Source: Algoriphagus machipongonensis (lineage in GTDB: Bacteria; Bacteroidota; Bacteroidia; Cytophagales; Cyclobacteriaceae). From it: a DNA stretch of 64,000 nt. Positions 53,531-64,000 of this stretch are shown here, piece by piece. How positions within the stretch are numbered: position 1 is the first letter of the stretch; each line of letters starts with the position of its first letter. The stretch is taken from the NCBI RefSeq assembly GCF_000166275.1, contig NZ_CM001023.1, positions 1,546,001-1,610,000 of the forward strand, written 5' to 3'. The translations under genes were made by a program, and so were the position numbers. The notes below the pieces were generated by a model, which saw only the letters and a list, made by a program, of their open reading frames with translations, did not search any database and had not been told where the DNA came from.

Positions 53531-54757
53531 TTAAGCTACTTGCAATCTTTTAAATTTAGATTTATCAAATTTACTCTGTGCGTATTTCGCATCAATAACC
53601 AATTCTTTGATGGAATCATCCGATGGGATTTCATACATCGCATCAGTAATGATGGCTTCACAGATAGATCTTAGACCGCGAGCACCAAGATTGAATTCTA
53701 CTGCTTTGTCCACAATAAAATCAATTGCATCTTCTTCAAATACGATATCTACTCCTTCCATTTTGAGTAATTTATCATATTGCTTCACCAATGCATTTTT
53801 AGGCTCTGTCAAGATTCTTTTCAGAGAATCTCTATGTAGTGGATCCAGATGAGTTAAGATTGGAAGTCTTCCTATGAGTTCAGGAATCAAACCAAAAGCT
53901 TTCAGGTCTTGCGAAGTAACGTACTGAAGAAGATTTTCTCTATCTGCAACCGCATTATCTTTTGCTTTGCCAAATCCCATGGGTTGCGTATTTAGGCGCT
54001 TTCCAATATGTCTGGCGATTCCATCAAAAGCTCCACCACAGATGAAAAGGATATTATCAGTATTGACAGCAATCATCTTCTGGTCTGGGTGTTTTCTGCC
54101 TCCCTGAGGTGGAACATTGACTACTGTTCCTTCCAACAATTTCAGCATAGCTTGCTGTACACCTTCTCCACTTACATCTCTAGTAATGGATGGGTTGTCT
54201 GATTTACGGGCTATTTTATCAAGTTCATCGATGTATACGATTCCTCTTTCTGCCGCTTCTACATTGTAGTCTGCAGATTGAAGGAGTCTTGTAAGGATGC
54301 TTTCCACATCTTCACCTACATAGCCTGCTTCCGTCAAAACGGTGGCATCTGCAATACAGAATGGGACTTCCAATATTTTGGCCAAAGTCTTGGCTAAATA
54401 GGTCTTCCCTGTTCCTGTGTCACCTACCATGATGATATTGGATTTTTCAATCTTCACATCATCCTTGTCGGTTTTTTGAGATAGCCTTTTATAGTGATTG
54501 TATACTGCAACCGTCAAAACTTTTTTTGCCTCTTCCTGCCCAATTACAAATTGATCAAGAAAGCTGGTAAGTTCTTTCGGCTTTTTTAATTGAAACTTTG
54601 GTTGAGCATCATCCGGCTTTTTGGTCTTTTCTTCTTCACCAAGAATCAGATGGGCTTGATCGATACAGAAGTTACAAATGTGTGCAGAAATACCTGACAC
54701 CATTAAATCCACATCTTTCTTATTTCTACCGCAAAAGGAGCAGGTAACTTGAGCCAT
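53531..54757 (-). CDS. clpX: ATP-dependent protease ATPase subunit ClpX
   Basis: 408 residues, AAA+ unfoldase that feeds ClpP. The N-terminal zinc finger uses Cys6, Cys9, Cys28, Cys31. Walker A GDTGTGKT, Walker [13 protein letters not shown] and the sensor region [10 protein letters not shown] are intact. The ClpP-docking loop reads QPMGFGKA, with MGF where E. coli has IGF. Starts 3 nt after clpP, so co-transcribed with clpP and probably tig. Confidence 0.97.
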   Translation of the reverse strand: MAQVTCSFCGRNKKDVDLMVSGISAHICNFCIDQAHLILGEEEKTKKPDDAQPKFQLKKPKELTSFLDQFVIGQEEAKKVLTVAVYNHYKRLSQKTDKDDVKIEKSNIIMVGDTGTGKTYLAKTLAKILEVPFCIADATVLTEAGYVGEDVESILTRLLQSADYNVEAAERGIVYIDELDKIARKSDNPSITRDVSGEGVQQAMLKLLEGTVVNVPPQGGRKHPDQKMIAVNTDNILFICGGAFDGIARHIGKRLNTQPMGFGKAKDNAVADRENLLQYVTSQDLKAFGLIPELIGRLPILTHLDPLHRDSLKRILTEPKNALVKQYDKLLKMEGVDIVFEEDAIDFIVDKAVEFNLGARGLRSICEAIITDAMYEIPSDDSIKELVIDAKYAQSKFDKSKFKRLQVA

Positions 54758-54760
54758 TAC

Positions 54761-55456
54761 TTAGGATTTTTTAACTAATACTTCATCAATGAGGCCGTAA
54801 TCTTTCGCCTCTGGAGCTTTGAGCCAGTAATCTCTATCAGAATCTCTTTCGATTTCTTCATAGGTTTTACCAGTATGGTTTGCCAATATCTGATACAGCT
54901 CCTGTCTCATGGATAGGATTAATTTAAGAGAGATCTCCATGTCACTGGATTGACCTTGCATTCCTCCAGATGGCTGGTGAATCATTACTCTTGAATGCTT
55001 CAGTGCTGATCTTTTATCTTTCGCTCCACCTGCTAACAATACAGCTCCCATAGAAGCTGCAATTCCTGTACAGATAGTAGCTACATCAGGACCAATGTAC
55101 TGCATTGTATCATAAATGCCTAAACCTGCTGTTACAGAGCCTCCTGGGCTATTTACATAAAGCAAAACATCTTTTTTAGCATCAACCGATTCCAAAAATA
55201 GAAGCTGGGCTACAATGATATTGGCAATATGATCATCGATACCTGTTCCCAGGAAAATGATTCTGTCCATTATCAGTCTTGAGAAGACATCAATTTCTCT
55301 AAAATTCTGTGGTCGCTCTTCAATTACTGAGCGGGTCATGTTTTCGATATGCTGTGTATACTGGTCAAATGCAGTACCGTTCACCCCTTGATTGTGGATG
55401 GCATATTTTCTGAATTCTTCTTTATTGATCATGTTCGAGTTTGTTGTGGTAGACAA
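54761..55456 (-). CDS. clpP: ATP-dependent protease proteolytic subunit ClpP
   Basis: 231 residues, serine protease. Triad Ser135 ([11 protein letters not shown]), His160 ([11 protein letters not shown]) and Asp209 (DSDRDYW). An N-terminal extension of about 35 residues ([18 protein letters not shown]...) precedes the usual start and may be a propeptide. Forms the tetradecameric chamber with ClpX; both genes are in one operon. Confidence 0.97.
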   Translation of the reverse strand: MSTTTNSNMINKEEFRKYAIHNQGVNGTAFDQYTQHIENMTRSVIEERPQNFREIDVFSRLIMDRIIFLGTGIDDHIANIIVAQLLFLESVDAKKDVLLYVNSPGGSVTAGLGIYDTMQYIGPDVATICTGIAASMGAVLLAGGAKDKRSALKHSRVMIHQPSGGMQGQSSDMEISLKLILSMRQELYQILANHTGKTYEEIERDSDRDYWLKAPEAKDYGLIDEVLVKKS

Positions 55457-55460
55457 AAAT

Positions 55461-55489
55461 AAAAAAAGCCCTTAAATAAGGACTTTTTT
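55461..55489 (-). terminator. Weak hairpin between tig and clpP
   Basis: AAAAAAGCCCTTA/TAAGGACTTTTTT stem with one C-A mismatch and a T-run on the minus strand. It could partially terminate transcription after tig. Confidence 0.6.
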
Positions 55490-55507
55490 ATGCTATCAAT
55501 AAACGAA

Positions 55508-56833
55508 TTACTTTTCTAAAAGTTCCTTGAACTCATCAATCGTTATTTCCTTTTCTTTCAGATCGACTGTTTCTTGAACATAAGCAAGAACTTTGTCATT
55601 TTGAACAGAGGTTAACATGTTCATGTAATTTTGACCGTCTTCACCTTTTAAGTAGTTGTCAACGAACATGTCCATGCTGTCTTCCATTTGAGAACCCAAA
55701 CCAGAAGAAGCAAATTGTTCTTTGATCATCTCCTTAGTTTTAGCGATCACATCTTCATGCTCAGCCTGAATTTTATTTTCTGTAGCCAATTGATTAGAGA
55801 TCAATGACCAAGTTAATTGCTTCGCATACATTGGGAATTCTTTCTCAACTTCTTCAGAAGATACTTTTCCTTCGTTTGCTCTGATCAACCACTCTTTTAA
55901 GAATTCTTCTGGAAGATCAACCTTCGCTGCCGCAGTCAATTCTTTCTTCAATTCTTCATCAGTGAAGGCCTTAGATTCTTTGTCGTAATTTCCTTGAAGT
56001 GTTTCTTTTACTTTCGCAATGAACTCTTCTTCTGTAGTTACTACACCAGGACCAAATACCTTGTCAAAGAAATCCTGATTCATTTCAGCTTCTTCAGTAC
56101 GGTTGATGTTTTTAACAGTAAAAGTAATTGGGCCTTTTGCTGATTCTGCTTCCTCCTCAGTCATTCCCAAAGCTTCTTCCCACTGAGCTTTCTTAATATC
56201 CTTTGAGTCAAATTCCACTACAGCATCTTTGCTGATTCCTGTGAATTTGCCTGCTAATTTCTTAGTGATTTTTGATAAGTCTAAGGAAAGAGTTTTTGAA
56301 AAACCACTATCAGTAGCTACTAAGTCACCATAAATATGATCACCTGCTTCACTTACTTCTGGGTTAGTGCTGTTTCCAGACTGAGATTTAAGGTTTTCAA
56401 TTGTTTCCTCTACCAATTTATCATCAACTTTGATAGAGTACTTTGTTCCTTTGAATTTCTTGTCAAGTGGTACTTTAACCTCTTCAACAAATCCGATTTT
56501 ATATTCAAAATCAAATTCTTTTTGAGTTTTCCATTCGATCGTCTCATTGTTCTCTACTGGAAGAGGCTCACCCAGAACTTTAAAAGTTTGTTCTTTTAGG
56601 TAATTGTTTAAAGATTCACTTAAGATAGAATTGATTTCTTCCACCAATACGGAAGTACCATAAATGTTCTTCACCATGGAAACAGGCGCTTTTCCAGGTC
56701 TGAACCCTTTAATGTTGGCCTTCTTCGCGTAGTCTTTCAGTTTCGCGTCTACCTTTGGTTGGTAATCTGCTTCGTTTAGTTTAATTTTAATTGAAGCTTG
56801 ATTCGCTGATTGCTTGTCTAATGAGATTTCCAA
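55508..56833 (-). CDS. tig: Trigger factor
   Basis: 441 residues, ribosome-bound chaperone. N-terminal ribosome-binding domain with the signature GFRPGKAPVSMVKNIYG (residues 39-55), a shortened and divergent central FKBP-like region (about 150-245) as is common in Bacteroidota, and the C-terminal helical domain (about 250-440). The tig-clpP-clpX order is the widespread one. Confidence 0.93.
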   Translation of the reverse strand: MEISLDKQSANQASIKIKLNEADYQPKVDAKLKDYAKKANIKGFRPGKAPVSMVKNIYGTSVLVEEINSILSESLNNYLKEQTFKVLGEPLPVENNETIEWKTQKEFDFEYKIGFVEEVKVPLDKKFKGTKYSIKVDDKLVEETIENLKSQSGNSTNPEVSEAGDHIYGDLVATDSGFSKTLSLDLSKITKKLAGKFTGISKDAVVEFDSKDIKKAQWEEALGMTEEEAESAKGPITFTVKNINRTEEAEMNQDFFDKVFGPGVVTTEEEFIAKVKETLQGNYDKESKAFTDEELKKELTAAAKVDLPEEFLKEWLIRANEGKVSSEEVEKEFPMYAKQLTWSLISNQLATENKIQAEHEDVIAKTKEMIKEQFASSGLGSQMEDSMDMFVDNYLKGEDGQNYMNMLTSVQNDKVLAYVQETVDLKEKEITIDEFKELLEK

Positions 56834-56932
56834 GGCGTTTGATTTTATGATGATATAAAATGGGTTAACTAAAAACCCCCAATCTCTTCCCTGTTAAAAC
56901 CAACAGTTGAGTGATTGAGGGTTCGGTAATCG

Positions 56933-57014
56933 TGCGGATAGAGGGACTCGAACCCCCATGCCTTGCGGCGCTAGATCCTAAGTCTAGTGCGTCTACCAAT
57001 TTCGCCACATCCGC
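56933..57014 (-). tRNA. tRNA-Leu (anticodon UAG)
   Basis: 82 nt, class II tRNA. Acceptor stem GCGGATG/TATCCGC, D arm with AAATTGGTAGACGC, anticodon stem CTAGA/TCTAG around CTTAGGA (anticodon TAG), an extra arm CGCCGCAAGGCATG and T loop GGTTCGAGTCC. CCA is not encoded. A TTG-N19-TACCTTTG promoter lies upstream. tig starts 99 nt downstream on the same strand. Confidence 0.96.
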
Positions 57015-57078
57015 GTATCGTTCTAAAAAACAAGCTTGAATTTACTTTTAAATTCCGTCTGTTTCCCGATTGTGGATG

Positions 57079-57108
57079 CAAAGGTAAATAGTAATTTTCA
57101 AAATGCAA
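57079..57108 (-). promoter_or_regulatory. Promoter of tRNA-Leu (possibly also tig)
   Basis: On the minus strand TTG (57108-57106), 19-nt spacer, TACCTTTG (57086-57079), a full Bacteroidota consensus match about 65 nt before the tRNA. Confidence 0.6.
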
Positions 57109-57185
57109 TAGGTCGTAAAAAAAAATTAAAAGAATTAGGCAAAGAAATTCACAGATTCCATTTTTGAATAAAAAAAGAGGCCCGT

Positions 57186-59405
57186 ATGATCCAAGTGGAT
57201 GTTGAAGAAGAAAGAAAAGAAATTCTCAAACGCTATCGCCGGCTTTTGAGACAAGCAAAACCCGTATTGAAACCCGGGGATGCTAAATTCATAAAAAAGG
57301 CTTTTAATGTCTCTCTCGAAGCACATAAAGAGATGAGGAGAAAATCCGGGGAACCCTATATTTATCACCCTTTAGAGGTTGCCTTGGTTTGTGTGGAAGA
57401 AATTGGTTTAGGAACAACCTCTATTGTAGCAGCATTGCTCCATGATGTGGTAGAAGATACTGATTGGGAATTAGAAGACATTGAAAGGGAATTTGGTCAT
57501 AAAGTCATGAGCATCATTGATGGCTTGACCAAAATTGCTGGCGTTTTTGATTATGGAAGTTCGCAGCAAGCTGAGAATTTCAGGAAAATGCTACTGACAC
57601 TCTCAGATGACGTTCGGGTCATCCTGATCAAACTAGCCGATCGTCTTAATAACATGCGGACCCTTCAAAGCATGCCTCGTCATAAGCAGTTGAAGATTTC
57701 TTCCGAGACCATGTATTTGTATGCTCCTTTAGCGCATAGACTGGGTTTGTATGCGATCAAATCTGAGTTGGAGGATTTGTATCTGAAATTTACGGATGCT
57801 GAAACCTATCAGAAGATTGTTCAAAAGATCAACGAATCGAAATCGCTGAGAAATAAGTTTATAAAATCCTTTATTCAGCCGATAGAGGATGAGTTGATTC
57901 GACAGAAATTTGATTTTGCTATTAAAGGAAGACCAAAATCGGTTTATTCTATTTACAGTAAAATGAAAAAGCAGGGAATTCCATTCGAGGAGGTTTATGA
58001 TCTCTTTGCAATCAGGATTATCTTGGAGAGTGAGCTGGAAAACGAAAAAGCTGACTGTTGGCAGGTATATTCTATCGTGACAGACTTTTACAGGCCCAAC
58101 CCAGATCGACTTCGAGACTGGATCAGTACTTCCAGATCCAATGGATACGAGTCATTGCATACTACGGTAATGAGTAATACGGGACAATGGGTAGAAGTTC
58201 AGATTAGGACATCCAGGATGGATGAAATTGCTGAAAGGGGATATGCTGCTCATTGGAAATACAAAGAAAAGGATACGAGCAACAAACCAACCAGTGGGTT
58301 AGATGACTGGATTACTCAAGTACGAGGGCTTTTGGAGTCAAATGATGGTTCTGCCATTGAATTCATGGATGATTTCAGAGGAAATTTATTCCATGAAGAA
58401 GTATTTGTTTTTACGCCAAAGGGTGATTTAAAAGTATTGCCATTTGGGTCTACGGCATTAGATTTTGCTTTTGAAATCCACACGGAAATCGGAGCGAAAT
58501 GCATTGGAGCCAAAGTGAATCAGAAATTAGTCCCGATTTCCCATAAACTGAAAAATGGAGATCAGGTAGAAATTCTAACTTCCAATAAGCAAAAACCTAC
58601 TGAAGACTGGTTAAATACGGTAGTTACCTCCAGAGCCAAGGCAAAAATAAAGGATGCCTTAAGAGAGGAAAAGAAGTCTGCAATTCTCGATGGTAAAGAA
58701 ATCGTACAACGGAAATTAAAGCAGATGAAAATGCCATTTAATTCCGAGGTAGTGGATAAACTTCGAGCTTATTTCGAATTGAAAACAGCGAATGAGTTTT
58801 ATTATCGTGTGGGAAAAAGCATAATTGATCCTACCACCATTAAGTCATTTAAAGACTTTAAAGCAAATCAGAAACTTAAGAATAGAGCCATTCAGGAGAA
58901 AGTGAAAGATGAATCTTCTTTCACCAAAGAAATAAAAAGTTTGAAAGGCCCTGATCATGATCAGTTACTGATAGGGGAAGATATGGATGTGGTGGATTAC
59001 ATCCTTGCCAAATGCTGTAATCCAATTCCCGGAGATGATGTTTTCGGTTTTGTGACAGTTAATGAGGGGATAAAAATTCACCGTACTTCTTGTCCCAATG
59101 CTTTGGAATTACTGTCTAATCATGGAAACAGAGTGATTAAAGCAAGATGGACCAGTCAACAGGAGATTGCTTTTCTTGCAGGGTTAAGAATCATCGGTAC
59201 GGACCGAGTAGGTTTAATTAATGATGTGACGCAAGTGATTTCCAGTGAATTGAAAGTGAATATGAGATCCATTACTGTAGATTCCGATGCTGGTATTTTT
59301 GAAGGGACAATCAAGTTATATGTTCATAGTACCGAACACCTCGATAAATTGATGAAAAACTTGAGTAAAGTTGACGGGATTCATAAGGTTACGAGGTTTG
59401 ATTAG
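57186..59405 (+). CDS. Bifunctional (p)ppGpp synthetase/hydrolase (RelA/SpoT homologue)
   Basis: 739 residues, long RSH enzyme of the stringent response. The N-terminal HD hydrolase site is intact (His61 in YHPLEVA, His86-Asp87 in LLHDVVEDTD), so hydrolysis is expected; the synthetase domain follows (GRPKSVYSIYSKMKKQG, SNGYESLHTTV), then TGS (about 405-465; VFTPKGDLKVLPFGSTALDFAFEIH), helical and zinc-finger-like parts (CCNPIPGDD) and a C-terminal ACT domain (about 660-739). First gene of a run with fur and purA. Confidence 0.95.
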   Translation: MIQVDVEEERKEILKRYRRLLRQAKPVLKPGDAKFIKKAFNVSLEAHKEMRRKSGEPYIYHPLEVALVCVEEIGLGTTSIVAALLHDVVEDTDWELEDIEREFGHKVMSIIDGLTKIAGVFDYGSSQQAENFRKMLLTLSDDVRVILIKLADRLNNMRTLQSMPRHKQLKISSETMYLYAPLAHRLGLYAIKSELEDLYLKFTDAETYQKIVQKINESKSLRNKFIKSFIQPIEDELIRQKFDFAIKGRPKSVYSIYSKMKKQGIPFEEVYDLFAIRIILESELENEKADCWQVYSIVTDFYRPNPDRLRDWISTSRSNGYESLHTTVMSNTGQWVEVQIRTSRMDEIAERGYAAHWKYKEKDTSNKPTSGLDDWITQVRGLLESNDGSAIEFMDDFRGNLFHEEVFVFTPKGDLKVLPFGSTALDFAFEIHTEIGAKCIGAKVNQKLVPISHKLKNGDQVEILTSNKQKPTEDWLNTVVTSRAKAKIKDALREEKKSAILDGKEIVQRKLKQMKMPFNSEVVDKLRAYFELKTANEFYYRVGKSIIDPTTIKSFKDFKANQKLKNRAIQEKVKDESSFTKEIKSLKGPDHDQLLIGEDMDVVDYILAKCCNPIPGDDVFGFVTVNEGIKIHRTSCPNALELLSNHGNRVIKARWTSQQEIAFLAGLRIIGTDRVGLINDVTQVISSELKVNMRSITVDSDAGIFEGTIKLYVHSTEHLDKLMKNLSKVDGIHKVTRFD

Positions 59406-59435
59406 TAAATTGAATCTTTTCTAACTCACAAAAGT

Positions 59436-59443
59436 TATATTTG
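59436..59443 (+). promoter_or_regulatory. -7 element upstream of the fur gene
   Basis: TATATTTG, an exact TAnnTTTG match 17 nt before the fur ATG; the upstream TTG (59410) is 23 nt away, wider than typical. Confidence 0.35.
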
Positions 59444-59459
59444 AAAAAAATAGCTCAAG

Positions 59460-59927
59460 ATGCCTTTGAATACCGCACATTTCGAAGAGGTAAAAAAAAT
59501 ATTTACAGCATATCTCGAAAGTCAGAAGCTTAGAAAAACTCCTGAGAGATACGCAATCCTCGAAGAAATTTATACCCGAACAGGTCACTTTGATGTGGAA
59601 TCTCTCTACATCAGTATGAAAAATAAAAATTATAGAGTCAGCAGAGCCACGGTTTATAATACCTTGGATTTATTGGTGGAATGTGATTTGGTTACCAAAC
59701 ACCAGTTTGGAAAAAACTTGGCCCAGTTTGAAAAATCCTATGGGTACAAGCAACATGACCATCTGATTTGCGTGGACTGCAATAAGGTGTTGGAGTTTTG
59801 TGATCCTCGTATCCAAAACATTCAAAATACCGTTGGTGATATTCTGGATTTTCAGGTAATGCACCATTCCCTGATTTTATACGGTAATTGCCAGAAGACA
59901 AATTGTGACAACAAAAAAGCTGACTAA
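59460..59927 (+). CDS. fur: Fur-family transcriptional regulator
   Basis: 155 residues. N-terminal winged helix with RKTPERYAILEEIYTRTGHFDVESLY and the recognition helix RVSRATVYNTLDLL; dimerisation domain with the metal-site segment KQHDHLICVDCNKVLEF and two Cys pairs (104/107 and 144/149) of a structural zinc. Represses iron-uptake or oxidative-stress genes in response to metal. The stop codon abuts the ATG of the STAS gene. Confidence 0.92.
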   Translation: MPLNTAHFEEVKKIFTAYLESQKLRKTPERYAILEEIYTRTGHFDVESLYISMKNKNYRVSRATVYNTLDLLVECDLVTKHQFGKNLAQFEKSYGYKQHDHLICVDCNKVLEFCDPRIQNIQNTVGDILDFQVMHHSLILYGNCQKTNCDNKKAD

Positions 59928-60269
59928 ATGAAATTAACCTATAATACCAAAAAGGATGAATTGGCTACTTACCTATTTATCCAAGGGGATTTGATTGGAG
60001 ATGAAGTGGGGCCAAAACTAGTAGAAGTGGTCTCAGATGCCATTCAGGACAATGGGAAAACTTTTGTAGTAGACTTAAGTGAGGTTCGATATATTTCTTC
60101 CAGTGGCATAGGCCTTTTGATTACTATGCTAACCAAAATGAGAAATGTTGGAGGTGAAGTGTATTTGACTGCGCCTTCAGAGCATGTAAAAAAGCTATTG
60201 ATTATCACTAAGTTGAACAATATTTTTACGGTTTTTGATTCTGTGGATGAGTTTAAAAAGAAGGTGTAA
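59928..60269 (+). CDS. STAS-domain anti-sigma-factor antagonist
   Basis: 113 residues, single STAS domain. The phosphorylation region reads VVDLSEVRYISSSGIGLLI; Ser58 in SSSG takes the place of the phosphorylatable Ser in SpoIIAA's DSSG, with Ser57 instead of the usual Asp. It may take part in a partner-switch signalling system, but no kinase gene is nearby. Starts directly after the fur stop codon. Confidence 0.88.
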   Translation: MKLTYNTKKDELATYLFIQGDLIGDEVGPKLVEVVSDAIQDNGKTFVVDLSEVRYISSSGIGLLITMLTKMRNVGGEVYLTAPSEHVKKLLIITKLNNIFTVFDSVDEFKKKV

Positions 60270-61335
60270 ATCCTTATTTTGTCTATTCATTACTTTGTTT
60301 TCCTGCTCAGAAAGCCACATCTCCGTAGATGGCTTTGAATTCGAAATATCTGAACGAAAAGAATTTTTTATAGGACAAGGTGGGCTTACAACCGACGGAT
60401 ACCACACTGTTTTTCTTGATTCTACAAAAACCAAGGGTACGATTTATAATAAAATTGCCCATTCATTGGACAGTATTTTTATTTCAGCTGATTCAGCTTG
60501 GTCTCAGGACGGTGAAATTATGGAAACCGAGGGACCTTATGGAGTCGGTACTGTATTTACTTATTTTAGTTCCCCAGAATTTAATATGTTCATTAATAGC
60601 CAGGAGTTTTTCAGGCAAAATGTTCAAACTAAGGAGGTGTCTCGTAAATTTTTACAAGAATATGGGATTTTTGGAGATTTGAAATATCCTGCCATAGCAA
60701 TTTCTGGAGCATCTAGGGAATTCACAGGATTGGATCAAAGAGATAATATTGGGTATTTTATCTATGATTTTGAAAATCAAATCAAGGTAATTGGATATAA
60801 TGTCGACCAAGACTCCATGTTTATTTTGCCAGTGGCATTAGATTCATCTCGTTTTTACAACACAAGTTTTAAAGTAAAGTGGAAAAACGTGACAATAGGA
60901 GGGGGAGATGATCCTCAGCTTAGCGTCATTGGAGATAAACTTGTGGTAAGTTATCCTAGCTTCAGTGATATATTGGTTTATGATTTAAATGCAGGTTTGC
61001 AGCAAACATATACCTCCGAAAGCAATTCTTTTCCATCTCAAAAAAGAAGACCAGAAAATTATAGAGAAGAGGTTGATTCTGGTGAGTTATTATGGGATTG
61101 GCAAGAAGCTTGGAAGAACCAAGTTCGATTTGGCTCAATCAGTTACATCAAAGATTTGAATGTATATGTGAGAACTGTAAAAGGAGAAGGAGAGGAAGAT
61201 GCGGCTCTTTTCTTGGAAGTTTTTGATTCAAGTTTCGAAAAGGTAAGTGAGCTAAGTTTATCAGAAATCAACCAAGATTTATCGACCACTTTCATAAATA
61301 CAAAGTATGGTTTGTTGTTCAGGGGCAAAGATTAA
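60247..61335 (+). CDS. DUF4221-like lipoprotein
   Basis: 362 residues from the ATG 60247, overlapping the STAS gene by 23 nt. Lipobox ITLFSC (Cys20) marks a lipoprotein. Alternating beta-strand-like sequence over the rest recalls six-bladed-propeller DUF4221 proteins, a family of Bacteroidota with unknown function; several acidic, aromatic-rich segments (LLWDWQEAWKNQVRFG) near the C-terminus. A TTG at 60235 is a possible alternative start. Confidence 0.7.
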   Translation: MSLKRRCKSLFCLFITLFSCSESHISVDGFEFEISERKEFFIGQGGLTTDGYHTVFLDSTKTKGTIYNKIAHSLDSIFISADSAWSQDGEIMETEGPYGVGTVFTYFSSPEFNMFINSQEFFRQNVQTKEVSRKFLQEYGIFGDLKYPAIAISGASREFTGLDQRDNIGYFIYDFENQIKVIGYNVDQDSMFILPVALDSSRFYNTSFKVKWKNVTIGGGDDPQLSVIGDKLVVSYPSFSDILVYDLNAGLQQTYTSESNSFPSQKRRPENYREEVDSGELLWDWQEAWKNQVRFGSISYIKDLNVYVRTVKGEGEEDAALFLEVFDSSFEKVSELSLSEINQDLSTTFINTKYGLLFRGKD

Positions 61336-61465
61336 CCTATCGAGGAAGTGATGTATTATTATAACGTCAATCTAGCTAGTAATAAATAATTCCGGTCTTT
61401 TACTTGGTTTTCTTTGGGCTTATTGCAAATTTCACGCCTCAAAAAGAGTTAGCATTAACGAATAG

Positions 61466-62749
<1,284 letters not shown>

Positions 62750-62769
62750 CATTACAATGAATATTTTTG

Positions 62770-62798
62770 AAGCCTTCGAATTTTCGAAGGCTTTTTTA
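62770..62798 (+). terminator. Terminator of purA
   Basis: Stem AGCCTTCGAA/TTCGAAGGCT with a short loop, then TTTTTT. Confidence 0.85.
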
Positions 62799-62845
62799 TT
62801 TCTAACGTAATTATACATTACTTTAGAAGGATTAATTATTTCGCT

Positions 62846-64000
62846 TTGAAGACATTCCTAAAAGCTTTTCTAAGTATTCTTATCTTTTTGCCTTTTCCAC
62901 TTTTAGCTCAAGTGGGGTTTCCATATTGCGAAACTTTTGATTCTAATACGACCAAGTCAACTACGGTTTTTGGTGCAGATGCACAACTCGTCGATGGGGC
63001 CTTGAGACTAACGGGAAACACACTCAATCAAAGAGGGTATGTCTATATTGATATTCCCTTTTCCTCAGCTTATGGAATTAAGGCTAGTTTTGAATATTTC
63101 AGTTATGGTGGTGATGGAGCCGATGGAATGACATTCTTTTTGTTTGATGCCAATGTTCCAAATTTTGCCATAGGAGGATTTGGGGGTTCTTTGGGTTATT
63201 CGAAAAGAGATACCGAACCAGGATTAGCTGGAGCCTATATGGGGGTTGGCTTTGATGAGTATGGGAATTTTGGTAGCACAGCAGAAGGGAAATCTGGAGG
63301 CTTTCCAGGGGCAGGTCCGAATTTGACACCAAATGCTATCGTCATTAGAGGACCAGGAAATGGTTTTACTGGCTATGATTTTATCAAAGGAAAAAAAACA
63401 ATGGAATCCGGGCCAGATGGATTGGCATCAGATCAGTTTTTCCCTATCAGCTCAGGAGGGATTGGTACGCAACGCGTCACAGATTATAATAAGCCTGGAT
63501 ATAGAAAAGTCAATTTGACCTTAAATCCGTCTCCTTCAGGCGTAGGGTACTTGATATCTATGGTAATGGAATACACCGTAGAGGAGAATATTCCCCGGTC
63601 CATCACGATTTTCCAGGATGTTCCCTATCCTTATCCAGCTCCTGCTAATTTGAAATTAGGTTTCTCTGCTTCCACTGGTGGATTAACGAATTTTCATGAG
63701 ATTAGAAATTTACTTGTAGAAGTTGCAAATGATGAGGATTTATTGAATCCTGTCGGTTCAGATATAGAAGACTTGGAAGCGTGTATTGGAATCGAGAATC
63801 AATTTCAAATTACAGAAGAAGATGTAGAGTTATTAAATGAGAACTCCACTTTTACCTGTCTTCAATTTTTCAAAAGCTTAGAGGAAATTGAGGAGCTTTC
63901 TGAGGACGCATGCGAGCGCTCTCAGTGTAATCCTGACAATCAGTCTTTGACAGTAGAGGGAGGAATCATTTCTGCTACCGAAGAGCCAGGAGGTTTTACT
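62846..64000 (+). CDS. Secreted L-type-lectin-domain protein (partial, 3' end off window)
   Basis: At least 385 residues in an open frame to the window edge. Start TTG 62846 (KTFLKAFLSILIFLPFPLLAQ), with a Sec signal peptide of about 22 residues; no ATG is available. The mature part begins with an L-type (legume-lectin-like) domain: CETFDSNTTKSTTVFG, YGGDGADGMTFFLFDANV, GAYMGVGFDEYGNFG and LKLGFSASTGG, the usual order of strand motifs. Proteins of this kind in Bacteroidota are often large and secreted by the type IX system through a C-terminal domain, which would lie outside this window. Confidence 0.8.
   Translation, partial: MKTFLKAFLSILIFLPFPLLAQVGFPYCETFDSNTTKSTTVFGADAQLVDGALRLTGNTLNQRGYVYIDIPFSSAYGIKASFEYFSYGGDGADGMTFFLFDANVPNFAIGGFGGSLGYSKRDTEPGLAGAYMGVGFDEYGNFGSTAEGKSGGFPGAGPNLTPNAIVIRGPGNGFTGYDFIKGKKTMESGPDGLASDQFFPISSGGIGTQRVTDYNKPGYRKVNLTLNPSPSGVGYLISMVMEYTVEENIPRSITIFQDVPYPYPAPANLKLGFSASTGGLTNFHEIRNLLVEVANDEDLLNPVGSDIEDLEACIGIENQFQITEEDVELLNENSTFTCLQFFKSLEEIEELSEDACERSQCNPDNQSLTVEGGIISATEEPGGFT

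Overview
The window is chromosomal DNA from a Bacteroidota bacterium, most likely of the Cytophagales and close to Algoriphagus/Cyclobacteriaceae. Grounds: a SusC/SusD outer-membrane pair, many Bacteroidota-specific families (DUF4407, DUF5995, DUF4221, DUF1735, a PorE-like OmpA protein), moderate-to-low GC, and TTG-(17 to 20 nt)-TAnnTTTG promoters in front of several genes and RNAs. The genus is inferred from memory of gene content, not from a search.

Layout. 1-2.8 kb (minus): ftsE (cut by the window edge), a 67-aa partner, fructose-6-phosphate aldolase, the SRP RNA and two small hypothetical genes. 2.9-11.4 kb (plus): a complete trp operon, trpE-[four-helix-bundle gene]-trpG-D-C-F-B-A, plus a DAHP synthase, preceded by a ribosome-dependent attenuator with a Trp-Trp-Trp leader peptide. 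11.4-15.7 kb (plus): phenylalanine hydroxylase followed by hisH-hisA-hisF-hisIE, preceded by a second attenuator whose leader peptide is rich in His and Tyr codons. The spacers of these two operons hold several inverted-repeat elements. 15.7-33.7 kb: single genes and small operons on both strands (S41 protease, Dabb protein, aldo/keto reductase, TypA, GH92 mannosidase, glutaminase, SGNH hydrolase, DUF4407, DUF5995/VIT/dipeptidase, aldehyde dehydrogenase with DUF779 and a divergent AraC regulator). 34.2-43.1 kb: glycosyltransferase, leuS, M20 hydrolase, GNAT, queE and a PorE-like protein. 44-49.7 kb: a SusC-SusD-DUF1735 operon with no enzyme of its own, behind a 0.9-kb AT-rich leader. 49.8-53.5 kb: a tetrahydropterin synthase, a broken four-helix-bundle gene, lpxB and a GH30 glycosidase. 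53.5-57.0 kb (minus): tRNA-Leu, tig, clpP, clpX. 57.2-64 kb (plus): RelA/SpoT, Fur, a STAS protein, a DUF4221 lipoprotein, purA and the start of a secreted L-type-lectin protein.

How the parts connect. DAHP synthase supplies chorismate to the trp operon. PhhA makes tyrosine from phenylalanine and needs a tetrahydropterin; the PTPS at 49.8 kb has the C-x5-HGH spacing of pterin-making enzymes rather than the C-x3-HGH of QueD, so it is a candidate source. The trp and phhA-his leaders share the same design and a 10-nt CATTCTTATT segment over HSY codons. The most unusual theme is the four-helix-bundle gene inside the trp operon, flanked by an exact 12-bp inverted repeat; similar arm sequences occur alone in other spacers, and a second, frameshifted copy of the gene with degenerate flanking repeats lies at 50.3-50.8 kb. 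This resembles a small mobile or repeat-dispersing system, but mobility is not shown by this window.
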